This document shows, in pieces, positions 20,990-32,074 of a DNA stretch of 64,000 nt. Both the position numbers and the translations under genes were made by a program. The notes below the pieces were generated by a model, which had not been told where the DNA came from, ran no database searches, and saw only the letters and a list, made by a program, of their open reading frames with translations. Source of the DNA: Prorocentrum cordatum. Lineage: Eukaryota; Sar; Dinophyceae; Prorocentrales; Prorocentraceae. Position 1 is the first letter of the stretch, and the number at the start of each line of letters is the position of its first letter. The stretch is taken from contig CAUYUJ010001302.1 of the NCBI GenBank assembly GCA_963575745.1, forward strand, positions 15,001 to 79,000, written 5' to 3'.

Positions 20990-22138
20990 CTGGGCGCCGG
21001 CGGTAAACCGTCAACCTTTCTTGCCGGGGGACTCGTAGAGCTTCCTGACAATATATAATGTCGAAAGAAAAACTGCAGAGAACGAATAGTTTTTCAGCCC
21101 AAGCGATTTCAGACCTCTCGATGCAACAGCCGAACGCCCCCGATGCTTCTGGATTGTCTTCTGTACGAGCTCTGTAGCTCTCCTACAGCCCGAGTTACGT
21201 GCGAAAATCGAAAGCACCTCTCAAGATGACTCGAACAGTACGAACAGCTTCGCGAACCTAGCTCGGTATCAGACCGAGTTCATACCTCTGAATGCGACAG
21301 GCGGACGTGCATGATTTCTCAATCGGTTCCTGTGATTACGGCCCCCCTGCAGCCCGAGTTAAGTGCAGAAAACCGACAGCACCTCTCAAGATGGCTCAAA
21401 CAAGCAGACCTAGCTCGGGCAGCAGACCGGGTTCCGAGCTCTGGATTCGACAGGCGGACGCGCCTGATGTTTTCAAATCGATTTCTGCGACTACCAGCCC
21501 TGTAGCCCCCCCTACAGCCCGAGTTAAGTACAGAAAACTGACAGCACCTCTCAAGATGATTCGAAGAATACGAATAGCTTCGCGAACCTAGCTCGGGCAG
21601 CAACGAGTTCAGAGCTCTGGCTTCAACCGATAAACGCGATTGATGATTCTGGATCGTTTTCTCTAAACATCAGCTCTCTAGCTGTCCTATAGCTCGAGTG
21701 AACTACAAAAAAAAGACAACGCCTCTCGAGATGACTCGAAACGGCCGATCCCGCCTGGACGCTTTTTGGCAGTAAATAGTACCCGATCGAGCTGAGATCC
21801 AGAAGGCGAGCAGGAATAAGATCCGATATCACAGTTAAAAAATACTAGAGCTCTAACGAATGGTTTAATTTCGAGAACAAAACTGGGATCCGGCGGTAAA
21901 CCGTCAACCAGGTAATCGTAGAGCTCTGTTCTCGCGCGGCGCTGCTCGAAGCACACGAAAGAAGCTTTCTCAAGCGTGAAGAAAAATCAAAAAATATGTT
22001 TTCTTTTTAAAATAAAATAAAAAAATGCATATTCGTTTCGTGGACCTAGCTGCCAGACCGAGTTCGGACCTCCCGATGCGAGAAAAGAACGCGTCCGGTA
22101 ATATTGGATCGGTTTACATGCGTACCAGCTCTGAAGAT
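20990..22138 (-). mobile_element. HLE-A carrying E, composite copy 2
   Basis: Near-identical to 18638-19785 at an offset of about 2350 bp, including E nested at the same base and E's deleted hairpin arm. The left flank differs (CCACCCAAAA against GTCGACCGA). The copy is cut inside E at about 22138 by inverted satellite sequence. Confidence 0.75.
21883..22138 (-). mobile_element. HLE-E, 3' part, nested as at 19539
   Basis: Same start (CTGGGATCCGG) and same arm deletion as at 19539. It ends abruptly after CTCTGAAGATCA at an inversion boundary. Confidence 0.65.
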
Positions 22139-22826
22139 CAGTTAAGGGAAAGATTCAGAATGATCAGGCGCGCTTGTCTGTTGAATCCAGAGGTTTGAAC
22201 TCGGTCTGCTGCTTGAGCCAGGTCCACGAAACTATCGAGATATCTTGAGAGGTGCTCTCGGTTTTCTGTACTTAACTCGGGCTCCAGGGCAGATACAGGG
22301 CTGGTTATCACAGAAACCGATTCCGAGACATGAGGCTCGTTCGTCTGTCGCATGCCGAGCTCTAAGCTCGGTCTGCTACTCGAGCTCGGTTCGCAGAACT
22401 ATTTGTATTCCTCGAGTCATCTCGACAGGAACTGTCGGTTTTCTGTACTTAACTCGAGCTATAGGGCACCTACAGAGCTGATAGAAAACGATGCAGAATT
22501 ATCAGGCGCGTTGGTCTGTTGCATTCAGAGGTCTGGACTCGTTCTGCTACTAGGTCAGCGACACTATTCGTATCGTTCGAGTCATCTTGAGAGGTGCTTC
22601 CTATTTTTGCACGTAACTCGGGCTGTAGGACAGCTACAGCGCTGATACGCAGAAACTGATTTGAACTATTATGCGCGTTCGTCTGTTGCATCTAGAGGTC
22701 AGAACTGGAGTTGCTACTCAGATTAGATCCGCAAAAACTATTTGTATTATTCGAGTGATCCTTACAGATGTTTGTCTGTTGCATCGAGGTCTGAACTCGG
22801 TCTGCTACCGAGCTAGGTTAACAAAA
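22139..22826 (+). repeat. Satellite units in plus orientation (A-derived)
   Basis: About four ~177-bp units in reverse-complement orientation lead into TAACAAAA, where TACCTCGTAGAGC of an H/G-type element starts. No hairpin end is present, so this is an internal A fragment. Confidence 0.6.
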
Positions 22827-23058
22827 TACCTCGTAGAGCTCTTCGTGATGAGCAAGAGCAATTCCGGCGCGGGGTGGAGCTAGTTGGTCGACCCGACCAG
22901 AAAGCACAAAGTGATGACTGTGGGTCGGTTTTGCTCAGATTTGAAAGATATTTGACAATTCATTGTAAGAAAGCAGATTTTTACGCCGAACATTGGCATA
23001 TAAACTGGTGCCGGCGGTGAACCGTCAACCTGGTCTTTGCGTCTTTGCGTCTTTGCTG

Positions 23059-23087
23059 GGACCGTCTTGGCCACTAAGGCCAGGTCC
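23059..23087 (-). other. 3' terminal stem-loop of LINE insertion 3
   Basis: Plus strand: GGACC, unpaired GTCT, TGGCC, loop ACTAA, GGCCA, GGTCC. It starts 24 nt from the junction, with the same fold as in the other insertions. Confidence 0.65.
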
Positions 23088-23301
23088 AACAAAGTATCAG
23101 GCGAGACAGAGCCTCTTATTTATCACGCAAGCAGTCAGCTCTTTATACCACGCAGCGAAGCTGTTGGAATAAAGAGAATCACATGCCCGCAATGACACAA
23201 TCAAACGCAAAGCACACAAAAGACAAACGAATGAGTCAATGAACAGCGAAGCTGTTGGAATAAACAAGAACACAGATAAAGATAAAACAATGCGTGACTT
23301 A

Positions 23302-23904
23302 TCACTGCGAATGATCAAAGAAGGTCTGCACAACCTGTGGGAGCACATCGCATATGCGCTCCGCCGCTGATAGTTCCGTATCTGTGACAGTGGCGCTTGG
23401 TGGCAGACACCAAGCCGCAAGATACACATCCTTGAGAATGATGTCGGTCCGCGAGAAGATATATTTGTTTCGCAGACCAATCTGTATCCACACACCACAG
23501 GCACTTCCGCGGCTACAAACACCCCCATCAAAGCCGGCTTTGATAAGGCAAGGAGTATAACACTGAGATTCAAAATCGCTGAGGTAAATGAAATCGGCGC
23601 ACACGTGGCCCTGACGGGCCTGATGGGTCAGTAAGTCAGCTTTCTGGTTCCATTCCCGAAAAGAATGAGAGAAGAAGTCACGGCCAGCCTCTGGAGGCCT
23701 CACCGAGTATGTTTCCTGCATCTCGTCCAACTTATTAATCAGAGTATCCACCCTTTTCTGATATACCTGAGCTAATACTTTCCATTTCCCACAGAGCCAG
23801 TTAATCACAAGCAATGAGTCCCCCTGGATATCCAGTGGTATCCCATCCGTTTCGAGGTCCCACTGTGTGCAACGCATGTTATGCAACGCAATACGTTTGC
23901 TGAG
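23302..23904 (-). pseudogene. LINE ORF2 C-terminus with permuted RNase H (partial)
   Basis: About 200 codons of ORF2 remain; the open frame runs upstream into non-LINE sequence to 24051, so there is no authentic start. RNase H-like motifs in order: GDSLLVINW (Asp near 23820), FREWNQKADLL (Asp near 23637), GFDGGVCSRGSACG (Asp near 23529), TVTDTELSAAE (Glu near 23376). Ordinary RNases H carry the last two first. All four putative metal ligands are kept. The nearest relative in the window is the ORF2 end at 44498-45172. Confidence 0.75.
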
Positions 23905-23990
23905 AGTTCGTAGAGCTCCTTCCACGCGTGAGAGTGCTTGGAATCGACAGAGAGAGTATCTCGAAGCATTTTGCGAGAACAAAAAAAGCA

Positions 23991-24015
23991 TATATATATA
24001 TATATATATATATAT
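23991..24015. repeat. (TA)n microsatellite
   Basis: About 12 TA dinucleotides inside the B element, in the T-rich stretch typical of B. Confidence 0.9.
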
Positions 24016-24174
24016 TGAAAAAAAATGTCGATATGAGGTCGGTTCCGCCAAGTGTTTTGACAGTAAATGTGCCTGGATAGCTCATATTAAGGCGCAGAGG
24101 CCCTCATAATCGTTCACAGATGCGAAAAATCTGCTTTCTTAAAATGAAATGTCAAAAATCTTTAAATCTCAGCA

Positions 24175-24499
24175 CTTGGTAGCGTCCAAAACCCGGAGAG
24201 CAAAGGGCATACACACCAGAAAGCTTCCCTGGCGAGCCTTCAAACGCTTTCGTAAAGCCATTCGGGCGGTCTGGGGAGCCCCCCTACAGCGCTGCTGAAG
24301 CGCTGCCAGAATCGCTTCCATTCGCGCCTGCACGCGTGCAGGCACGCGTGGAAGCTTGCCAGAAGCTCTCCCGGACACGTTGCCGGGCCGGGCGAGGCGC
24401 TGCGGGAACGTGGACCGCCGTGGAGAAGCTCCTGGCGGGCACAAACACCGTCCGGCTTGCAATCTTAAACCCTCTAGCTCTCAGCGAGCTCTCCGGGAA
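24175..24499 (-). mobile_element. HLE-D, complete copy (325 bp)
   Basis: Runs from CTTGGTAGCGTCC to GAGCTCTCCGGGAA. Sub-terminal inverted repeats are CCCGGAGAGC and GCTCTCCGGG. It sits in the B element, whose sequence rejoins as TCTCAGCA^AAACCGACC with no duplication. The interior is GC-rich with an 18-bp perfect palindrome at 24326-24343. Fragments occur at 12835, 20289, 44265 and 62286. Confidence 0.7.
24326..24343. repeat. 18-bp perfect palindrome in D
   Basis: GCCTGCACGCGTGCAGGC reads the same on both strands; the following CACGCGTGG extends the theme. Confidence 0.85.
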
Positions 24500-24825
24500 A
24501 AACCGACCTAAAGTCACCAAATCTTCTTTTCTGGCCGGGTCGACCAACTAGCTCAACCCGCGCCGGAATTCTTCTAGCCCATCGACAACGAAGAGCTCTA
24601 CGAGGTACTCTGTTCCCTGAGCAGCTCAGCTCTGTAGAGCAGTTTCAGTATTAGTTGGCTTCCCGGAACCTACTTCATCTTCACTCCGAAAATCTCAATT
24701 TGACGTTTTTCTAGAAAAGCTCCAAGAGGCTCTTCGCTTCGATCCTGAGCTTTCTTACGGATGCAAGGAGCTTTACGAGGTTCCCGGCGATGACCAGGTT
24801 GACGGTTCACCGCCGGCGCCAGTTA

Positions 24826-25909
24826 CTGGGCGCCGGCGGTAAACCGTCAACCTTCCTTACCGCCGGGGGACTCGTAGAGCTTCCTGACAATATATAATGT
24901 CGAAAAAAATTGCAGAGAACGAATTGTTTTTCAGCCCAAGCGATTTGAGACCTTTCGATGCAACAGCCGAACGCCCCTGATGTTGGATTCTCTTGTATAC
25001 CAGCTCTGTAGCTCTCCTACAGCCCGAGTAACGTGCGTAAATCGACAGCACCTCTCAAGATGACTTGAACAATACGAATAGTTCGGCAAACCTAGCTCGA
25101 GTATTCGACCGAGTTCAGACCTCCGAATGCAATAGTGGGACGCGTCTGTGACTCCAAATCGATTCCTGTGGAAAAGCTTCGCGAACCTAGTTCGGGCAGC
25201 AGACCGAGTTCAGAGCTCTGGATTCGACAGACGGACGCGCCTGATGTCTCCGAATCGATTCCTGAGATTACCAGCCCTATAGCCCCCTACAGCCTGAGTT
25301 AAGTACAGAAAACCGACAACACCTCTCAAGATGACTCGAACAGTACAAATAGTTTCGTGATTCTAGATCGGGCAGCAAACCGAGTTCAGAGCTCTGGACT
25401 CAACAGACAACGCGACTGATATTCTGAATCGGTTTCTGTAAGTATCAGCTCTGTAGCTGTCATATAGCTCGCGTTAAGTACAAAAAACCGAGAGCGCCTG
25501 TCAAGATGACTCAAATAATACGAACAGGTTTGCGGACCTAGCTCGGCTAGCAGACCGAACTCAGACCTCTGGATGCAACAGGCGAACGCGCCTGATCATT
25601 CTGAATCAGTTAACTGTGCTTACCAGCTCTGTAGCTCTTCGATAGCTCGAGTTATGTTCAGAAAACCGCCACCGCGTACCAAGATGACTCGAAACGGCCG
25701 ATCCCGCCTGGACGCTTTTTGGCAGTAAAAGGTACCCGATTTAGCTGAGATCAAGATGGCGGGCGGGAATAAGATCGAATATCACGGGAAAAAATACTAG
25801 AGCTCTAACGAATGTTCAAATTTTGAGAACAAAATTTTCAACCGACCAAAAGTCACCAAAAGGTCCGTCGAGATTTTCCTTGCCAACTAGCTCTCCAGCG
25901 CCCGGGAAC
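24826..25909 (-). mobile_element. HLE-A, nearly complete
   Basis: Hairpin at 24826, about four satellite units (24930-25690) and the A-specific 5' region to CGCCCGGGAA, where a C element starts at 25910. The 5' tip is missing. Confidence 0.7.
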
Positions 25910-26307
25910 CTGGAACCGGCGGTAAACCGTCAACCTGGTTACCGCCGAAACCTCGTAGAGCTCTTCTCTTGCACGGCGGTCGTCGGAACACATGGAGAAA
26001 GCTCCTGGAGCGAGAAACCAAAAACTCGAAAAATCACGTTTTTCTGTTTTTATTCAACGTCGGTTCCTCCAAGTGTTTTGATAATAATACTGCACCTAGG
26101 GACCTGAAAATTTTATTGGCAGACGCGGCAAAACCCACTACAGGTGGGAAAAATCTGGTTTCTCAAAATAAATTGCCAAATATCTATCAAATCTCAGCAA
26201 AACCGACCCAAAGTCATCACATTGTCTCTTCTGGTCGAGTCGGCCAACTAGCTCCACCCCGCCCCGGAATTCCTCTAGCTCATCGATGCCGAAGAGCTCT
26301 ACGAGGT
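25910..26307 (-). mobile_element. HLE-C, complete copy (398 bp)
   Basis: From CTGGAACCGGCGG to GAAGAGCTCTACGAGGTA. Landmarks: TCTTGCACGGCGGTCG, TACTGCACCTAGGGACCTG, and the common half. It abuts the next element directly. Confidence 0.8.
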
Positions 26308-26647
26308 ACTGGCACCGGCGGTGAACCGTCAATCTGGTCACCGCCGGGAACCTCGTAGAGCTCTTCTCTTGCACGGCGGTCGTCGGAACACATGGAGAAA
26401 GCTCCTGGAGCGAGAAACCAAAAACTCGAAAAAACACGTTTTTACTGTTTTTCTTCAACGTCGGTTCCTCCAAGTGTTTTGATAGTGATACTGCACCTAT
26501 AGACCTGAAAATTTTACTGGCAGACGCGGCATAACCCACTACAGGTGCGAAAAATCTGCTTTCTCAAGATAAATGGTCAAATATTTTGAAATATTTGCAA
26601 AATTACCGAAAAATAATCACTTTGTCCTTTCTGGCCGGGTCGACAAA
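26308..26647 (-). mobile_element. HLE-C interior with a B-type hairpin (chimera)
   Basis: The hairpin is B type (GGTGAACC..GGTCACC) but the interior is nearly identical to the adjacent C element (TCTTGCACGGCGGTCGTCGG). Cut at GTCGACAAA by A. Confidence 0.7.
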
Positions 26648-27805
26648 CTGGGCGCCGGCGGTAAACCGTCAACCTTTCTTACCGCCGGGGGACTCGTAGA
26701 GCTCCCTGACAATAATGTGGGAAAAAATGTTCAGAACGAATAATTTTTCAGCCCAAGCGATTTCAGAGCTCTCGATGCAACAGCCGAACGCCCCCGATGC
26801 TTCTCGAGTCTCTTCTGTACGAGCTCCGTAGCCCTCCTAAAGCCCGAGTAACATGTGTAAACCGACAGCACCTCTCAAGATGAATCGAACAATACGAATA
26901 GTTTGGCAAACCCAGCTCGAGTATCAGACCGATTTCAGACCACTCAGCAGACGCGTCTCATCTCTCCGAACGATTCCTGTGATTGCCAGCCCTGCAGCCC
27001 CTCTACAGCCCGAGGTTGCGTGCAGAAAACAGACAGCACGTCCTCAGGATGACTCGAACAATACGAATAGTTTTGCGGACCTAGTTCGGGTAGCAGACCG
27101 AGTTCCAAGCTCTCGATTCGACAGGCGAACGCACCTGATGTCTTCAAATCGATTCCTGTGACTGCCAGCACTTTATCCGCCCTACAGCTCGAGTTGAGTA
27201 CTGAGACCCGACAGCACGTCTCGAACTGACTCGAACAATACGAATAGTTTCGCGATTCTAGATCGGGCAGCAGACAGAGTAGAGAGCTCTGCATTCAAGG
27301 GCCGAACGCGACTCATCATGCTGAATCGGTTTCTGTAAGCATCAGCTCTGTAGCTCTCAGATAGCTCGAGGTAAAAACAGAAAACCGAGAGCGTCAATCA
27401 AGCTGACTCGAATAATACGAATACGTTTGCGGACCTAGCCCGGTTAGCAGACCGAGTTCAGACCTCTGGATGGAACAGGCGAACGCGCCTGATGATTCTG
27501 AATGCAATAGGTGTGCTTACCAGCTCTGTAGCTGCCCTACAGCTCGAGTTCAGTACAACATACCGACAACGCGTATCAAGATGACTCGAAACGCCCGATC
27601 CCGCCAGTGTGCTTTTTGGCAGTAAAAGGTACCCGATCGAGCTGAGATCAAGATGGCGAGCGGGGATGAGATCGAATACCACGGGAAAAAATATTAGAGC
27701 TCTAACGAATGGTTGAATTTCGAGAACAAAATTTTCAGCCGACCAAAAGTCACCAAAAGGTCCGTCGAGATTTTTCTTGCCAACTAGCTCTCCAACGCCC
27801 CGGAA
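26648..27805 (-). mobile_element. HLE-A, nearly complete
   Basis: Hairpin, about five satellite units (26740-27590) and the A-specific 5' region to GCCCCGGAA, cut by H at 27806. Confidence 0.7.
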
Positions 27806-28063
27806 CTGGCGCCGGCGGTGAACCGTCAACCTGGTCACCGCCGGGAACCTCGTAGAGCTCCTTGCACCCGTAAGAAAGCTCAGGATCGAAGTGGAGAGCT
27901 TCTGGGAGCTTTTCCAGAAAAACGTCAACTTGACATTTTCGGAGTGAAGATGAAGTCGGTACCGGGAAGTCAACTAACACTTACACTGGCTCTAGAGAGC
28001 TGAGCTGCTCAGGGATCAAAGTTTATATGCCAATGCTCGGCGTAAAAATCTGCTTTCTCAAAA

Positions 28064-28461
28064 CTGGCGCCGGCGGTGAACCGTCAACCTGGTCACCGCC
28101 GGGAACCTCGTAGAGCTCCTTGCATCCGTAAGAAAGCTCAGGATCGAAGGGGATAGCTTCTGGAAGCTTTTCTAGAAAAACGTCAAATTGAGATTTTCGG
28201 AGTGAAGATGAAGTCGGTTCCCGGAAGTCAACTAATACTAAAACAGGCTCTACAGAGCTGAGCTGCTCAGGAAACAAAGTTTATATGTCAATGCTCGGCG
28301 TGAAAATCTGCTTTTTCAAAATAAATGGTCAAATATCTTTCAAATATTCGCAAAACCACCCAAAAGTTGTCACTTTGTCCTTTCTGGTAGGGTCGACCAA
28401 CTAGCTCCCCCCCGCGCCGGAATTCCTCTAGCTCATCGATAACGAAGAGCTCTACGAGGTA
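28064..28461 (-). mobile_element. HLE-H, complete copy (398 bp)
   Basis: Inserted in the other H copy at CTCAAAA^TAAATTG, which rejoins exactly. It has an intact B-type hairpin and the terminus GAAGAGCTCTACGAGGTA. Confidence 0.8.
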
Positions 28462-29771
28462 TAAATTGTCAAATATCTTTCAAATATTCGCAAAACCACC
28501 CAAAAGTTGTCACTTTGCGCCTTCTGGCCGGGCGACCAACTAGCTCCACCCCGCGCCGGAATTCCTCTAGCTCATCAACTGGGCGCCGGCGGTAAACCGT
28601 CAACCTTTGTTACCGCCGGGGGACTCGTAGAGCTTCCTGACAAAATATAATGTCGAAGAAAAATTACTGAAAATAGTTTTTCAGCCCGGGCAATTTCAGA
28701 CCTCTCGGATGCAACAGCCGAACGCCCCCGATGCTTCTGGATTGTCTTCTGTACGAGCTCTGTAGCTCCCCTACAGCCCGAGTACGTGCGTAAATCGACA
28801 GCACCTCTCAAGATGACTCGAACAATACGAATAGTTTGGCAAACCTAGCTCGAGTATCAGACCGAGTTCAGACCTCTGCATGCGACAGGCGGACGCGTCT
28901 GATGTCTCTGAATCGATTCCTGTGATTACCAGCCCTGCAGCCCCCCCCCCTACAGCCCGAGTTAAGTGCAGGAAACCGACAGCACCTCTCAGGATGACTT
29001 GAACAATACGAATAGTTTCGCGGACCCAGTTCAGGCAGCAGACAGAGTTCGGAGCTCTGCATTCGAAAGGCGGACGCGCCTGATGTCTCCGAATCGATTC
29101 CAGTGATTACCAGCCATGCAGCCCCCCTACAGCCCGAGTTAAGTGCAGAGAACCGAGAGCATCTCTCAAGATGACTCGAACAATACGAATAGTTTCGCGA
29201 TTCTAGATCGGGCAGCAGACCGAGTTCAGAGCTCTGAATCCAACAGACAAGGGCCACTGATGATTCTGAATCAGATTATGTACGTATTCGCTCTTTAGCT
29301 GTCCTGTAGCTCGAGTTAAGTACAGAAAACCGAGAGCGTCTGTCAAGATGACTCGAATAATACGAATAGGTTTGCGGACCTAGCTCGGCTAGCAGACCGA
29401 TTTCAGACATCTGGATGCAACAGACGAACGCGCCTGATCATTCTGAATCGATTAGCTGTGCTCACCAGCTCTGTAGCTGACCTGAAGCTCGAGCTATCTT
29501 GAGAAAACCGTCACCGCGTGTCAAGATGACCCGAAACGGCCGATCCCGCCGCAGTGCTTTTTGATCGTAAAAGGTACCCGATCGAGCTGAGATCAAGATG
29601 GCGAGCGGGAATAAGATCGAATATCACTGGAAAAAATACTAGAGCTCAAACGAATTGAGGAATTTTGAGAACAAAATTTTCAACCGACCAAAAGTCAGCA
29701 AAAGGTCCGTCGAGATTTTTCTTGCCAACTAGCTCTCCAGCGCCCCGGAATTACTCTTAAGCTTCCAGCAA

Positions 29772-30167
29772 TGGGAACCGGCGGTAAACCTTCAACCAGG
29801 TTACCGCCGGAACCCTCGTAGAGCTCTTTTCTCACACGGCGCTGCTCGTAAGCACGGAGAAAGCGTTTAGAGGAGATCTGAGAAACTCGAAAAATCATGT
29901 TTTTCTGTTGTTTTCCAACGTCGGTTCGGCCAAGTGTTTTGATAGTAAATGCGCGCCTATAGAGCTCATATTAAGACGCAGAGGCCCTCACATTCGTCTA
30001 CAGGTGCGAAAAATCTGCTTTCTCAAAATGAATTGTCAAATATCTTTCAAATAATGGCAAAACGACCCAAAGTCATCACTTTGTCCTTTCTGGTCGGGTC
30101 GACCAACTAGCTCCACCCCGCGCCGGAATTCCTCTAGCTCATCGATAACGAAGAGCTCTACGAGGTA
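29772..30167 (-). mobile_element. HLE chimera: C next to the hairpin, B inside (396 bp)
   Basis: C-type hairpin and first ~170 bp (CTCACACGGCGCTGCTCG, GTTTTTCTGTTG) switch at about 29940 to B interior (GAGCTCATATTAAGACG) and the common half, ending GAGGTA. The initial C of CTGG is absent. Confidence 0.7.
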
Positions 30168-30467
30168 CTGGCACCGGCGGTGAACCGTCAACCTGGTCAC
30201 CGCCGGGAACCTGGTAGAGCTCGTCCCGCGCGTAAGAGTGCTCAGAGTCGAAGGAGAGAGCTTCTGGAGGCATTTCTCAAAAAAATGAACATGATTTTTT
30301 GTCATGTCGACATAAAGTTGGTTCCTCCAAGTGTTTTGATAGTAAATGTGCGCCTACGGAGCTCATATTAAGACGCAGAGGCTCTCACATTCGTCTACAG
30401 GTGCGAAAAATCTGCTTTCTCAAATGAATATCTTTCGAATAATGGCAAAACCGACCAAAAGTTACCA

Positions 30468-32074
30468 CTTGGCGCCGGCGGTAAACCGTCAACCTTTCTT
30501 ACCGCCGGGGGACTCGTAGAGCTTCCTGACCACATATAATGTCGAGGAAAATTGCAGAGAACAAATAGTTTTTCAGCCTCTCTTGATGCAACAGCCAAAC
30601 GCCCCTCATGCTTCTGGATCGGTTTCTGTGCGCACGAGTTCCGTAGCTCTCCTACAGCCCGAGGTACGTGCGAAAATCGACAGCACTTCTCAAGATCACT
30701 CGAACAATAGAAATAGGTTTGCGAATCTAGCTCGAGTATGAGACCAAGTTCAGACCTCTGAATGCAACGGGCGCACGCGCCTGATGTCTCCGAATCGATT
30801 CCTGTGATTACCAGCCCTGCAGTCCCCTTACAGCCCGAGTTAAGTGCAGGAAACCGACAACACCTCTGAAGATGACTCGAACAATACCAATAGTTTCGCT
30901 GAACTAGCTCGTGCAGCAGATCGAGTTCAGAGCTCTGAATGCGACAGACGGACGCGACTGATGTCTCCGAATCGATTCCTGTGATTACCAGCCCTGCAGC
31001 CCCCTTACAGCCCGAGTTAAGTGCAGAAAACGGACAGCACCTCTCAAGATGACTCGAAGAATACGAATCGTGTTGCGGACCTACCTCGGGCAGCCCACCC
31101 AGTTCTGAGCTCTGGATTTGGCAGGCGGACACGCCTGATGTCTTCAAATCGATGCCTGTGAGTACGAGCCCTGCAGCCCCCCCACAGCCCGAGTTAAGTG
31201 CAGAAAACTGACAGCACCTCTCAAGATGACTCGAACAATACGAACAGTTTCGCGAACCTAGCTCGGGCAGCAGACCGATTTCAAACCTATGGATGGAACA
31301 GACGAACGCGCCTGATGATTCGCAATCGATTTCTGTGATAATGAGCTCTGTGGCTGCCCTACAGCTCGAGTTAAGTACAAATTACCGACAACGCGTATCA
31401 AGATGACTCGTAACAGCCGATCCCGCCGCGACGCCTTTTTGCAGAAATATTTACCCGATCGAGCTGAGATCAAGATGGCGAGCGGGAATAAGATCGAATA
31501 TGGTCAGAAAAAAATACTAGAGCTCAAACGAATTGTTGAATTTCGAGAACAAAATTTTCAACCGACCAAAAGTCAGCAAAAGGTCCGTCGAGACTTTTCT
31601 TGCCAACTGGCGCCGGCGGTGAACCGTCAACCTGGTCACCGCCGGGAACCTCGTAGAGCTCCTTGCACGCGTAAGAATGCTCAGATTCAAAGCAGACCGC
31701 TTCTCAGAGCATTTCTAGAAAAACATCATATTTGCATTTCTCGGTGTCAACGTGACGTCGGTTCCTCCAAATGTTTGGATAGTAGAACTGTCTCGAAAGA
31801 GCTGAGCTGCTCGCAGAATAAAGTTAAGATACTAATGCTCGGAGTAAAAATCTGCTTGTTTAAAATGAATTGTCAAATATCTTTCAAATCTTAGCAAAAC
31901 CGACCCAAATTTATCACATCTTCTTTTCTGGCCGGGTCGACCAACTAGCTCCACCCCGCGCCGGAATTCCTCTAGCTCATCGATAACGAAGAGCTCTACG
32001 AGGTACTAGCTCTCCAGCGCGCAGGAATTACTCTTAAGCTTCCAGCCACTAGCTCAGGGAAGCTCTACGAGTTA
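30468..32074 (-). mobile_element. HLE-A hosting I
   Basis: Starts CTTGGCGCCGGCGG; about five satellite units; split at CTTGCCAA^CTAGCTCTCC by I; ends GGAAGCTCTACGAGTTA at 32074. Confidence 0.75.
31607..32005 (-). mobile_element. HLE-I, complete copy (399 bp)
   Basis: B-type hairpin, then I landmarks (TTTGCATTTCTCGGTGTC, TTTGGATAGTAGAACTG), then the common half and GAGGTA. Innermost of a five-level nest. Confidence 0.8.

Larger units (their letters stand above)
23035..23906 (-). mobile_element. LINE fragment (insertion 3), RNase H end only
   Basis: A strongly 5'-truncated LINE in the hairpin loop of a B element. On its sense strand the tail is a micro-repeat, (ACGCAAAG) about three times. 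A stem-loop lies at 23059-23087. The 5' truncation point falls just before the RNase H region and the adjoining target arm was deleted. Confidence 0.8.
23005..24606 (-). mobile_element. HLE-B carrying a LINE fragment and D
   Basis: Left hairpin arm CTGGTGCCGGCGGTGAACC, then the LINE fragment. The other arm is lost and the terminal repeat resumes as TTCGTAGAGCTCC at 23907. D is nested at 24175-24499. The 5' tip is GAAGAGCTCTACGAGGTA at 24606. Confidence 0.75.
22827..24822 (+). mobile_element. HLE-H, plus-oriented, interrupted by B
   Basis: It starts TACCTCGTAGAGCTCTTCG, passes the common half, is split at GGCATATAAA by the B element 23005-24606, resumes CTCTGTTCCCTGAGCAGC, and ends with TACGAGGTTCCCGGCG, the hairpin and GCGCCAG at 24822. 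Confidence 0.7.

Noticed and set aside
28812-29170. Possible tRNA-derived SINE promoter (B-box-like GTTCAGACC) in the satellite unit
   Set aside because: The B-box match lacks the consensus A after GTTCR, no convincing A box lies at the right distance, and the units are tandem inside a larger element.
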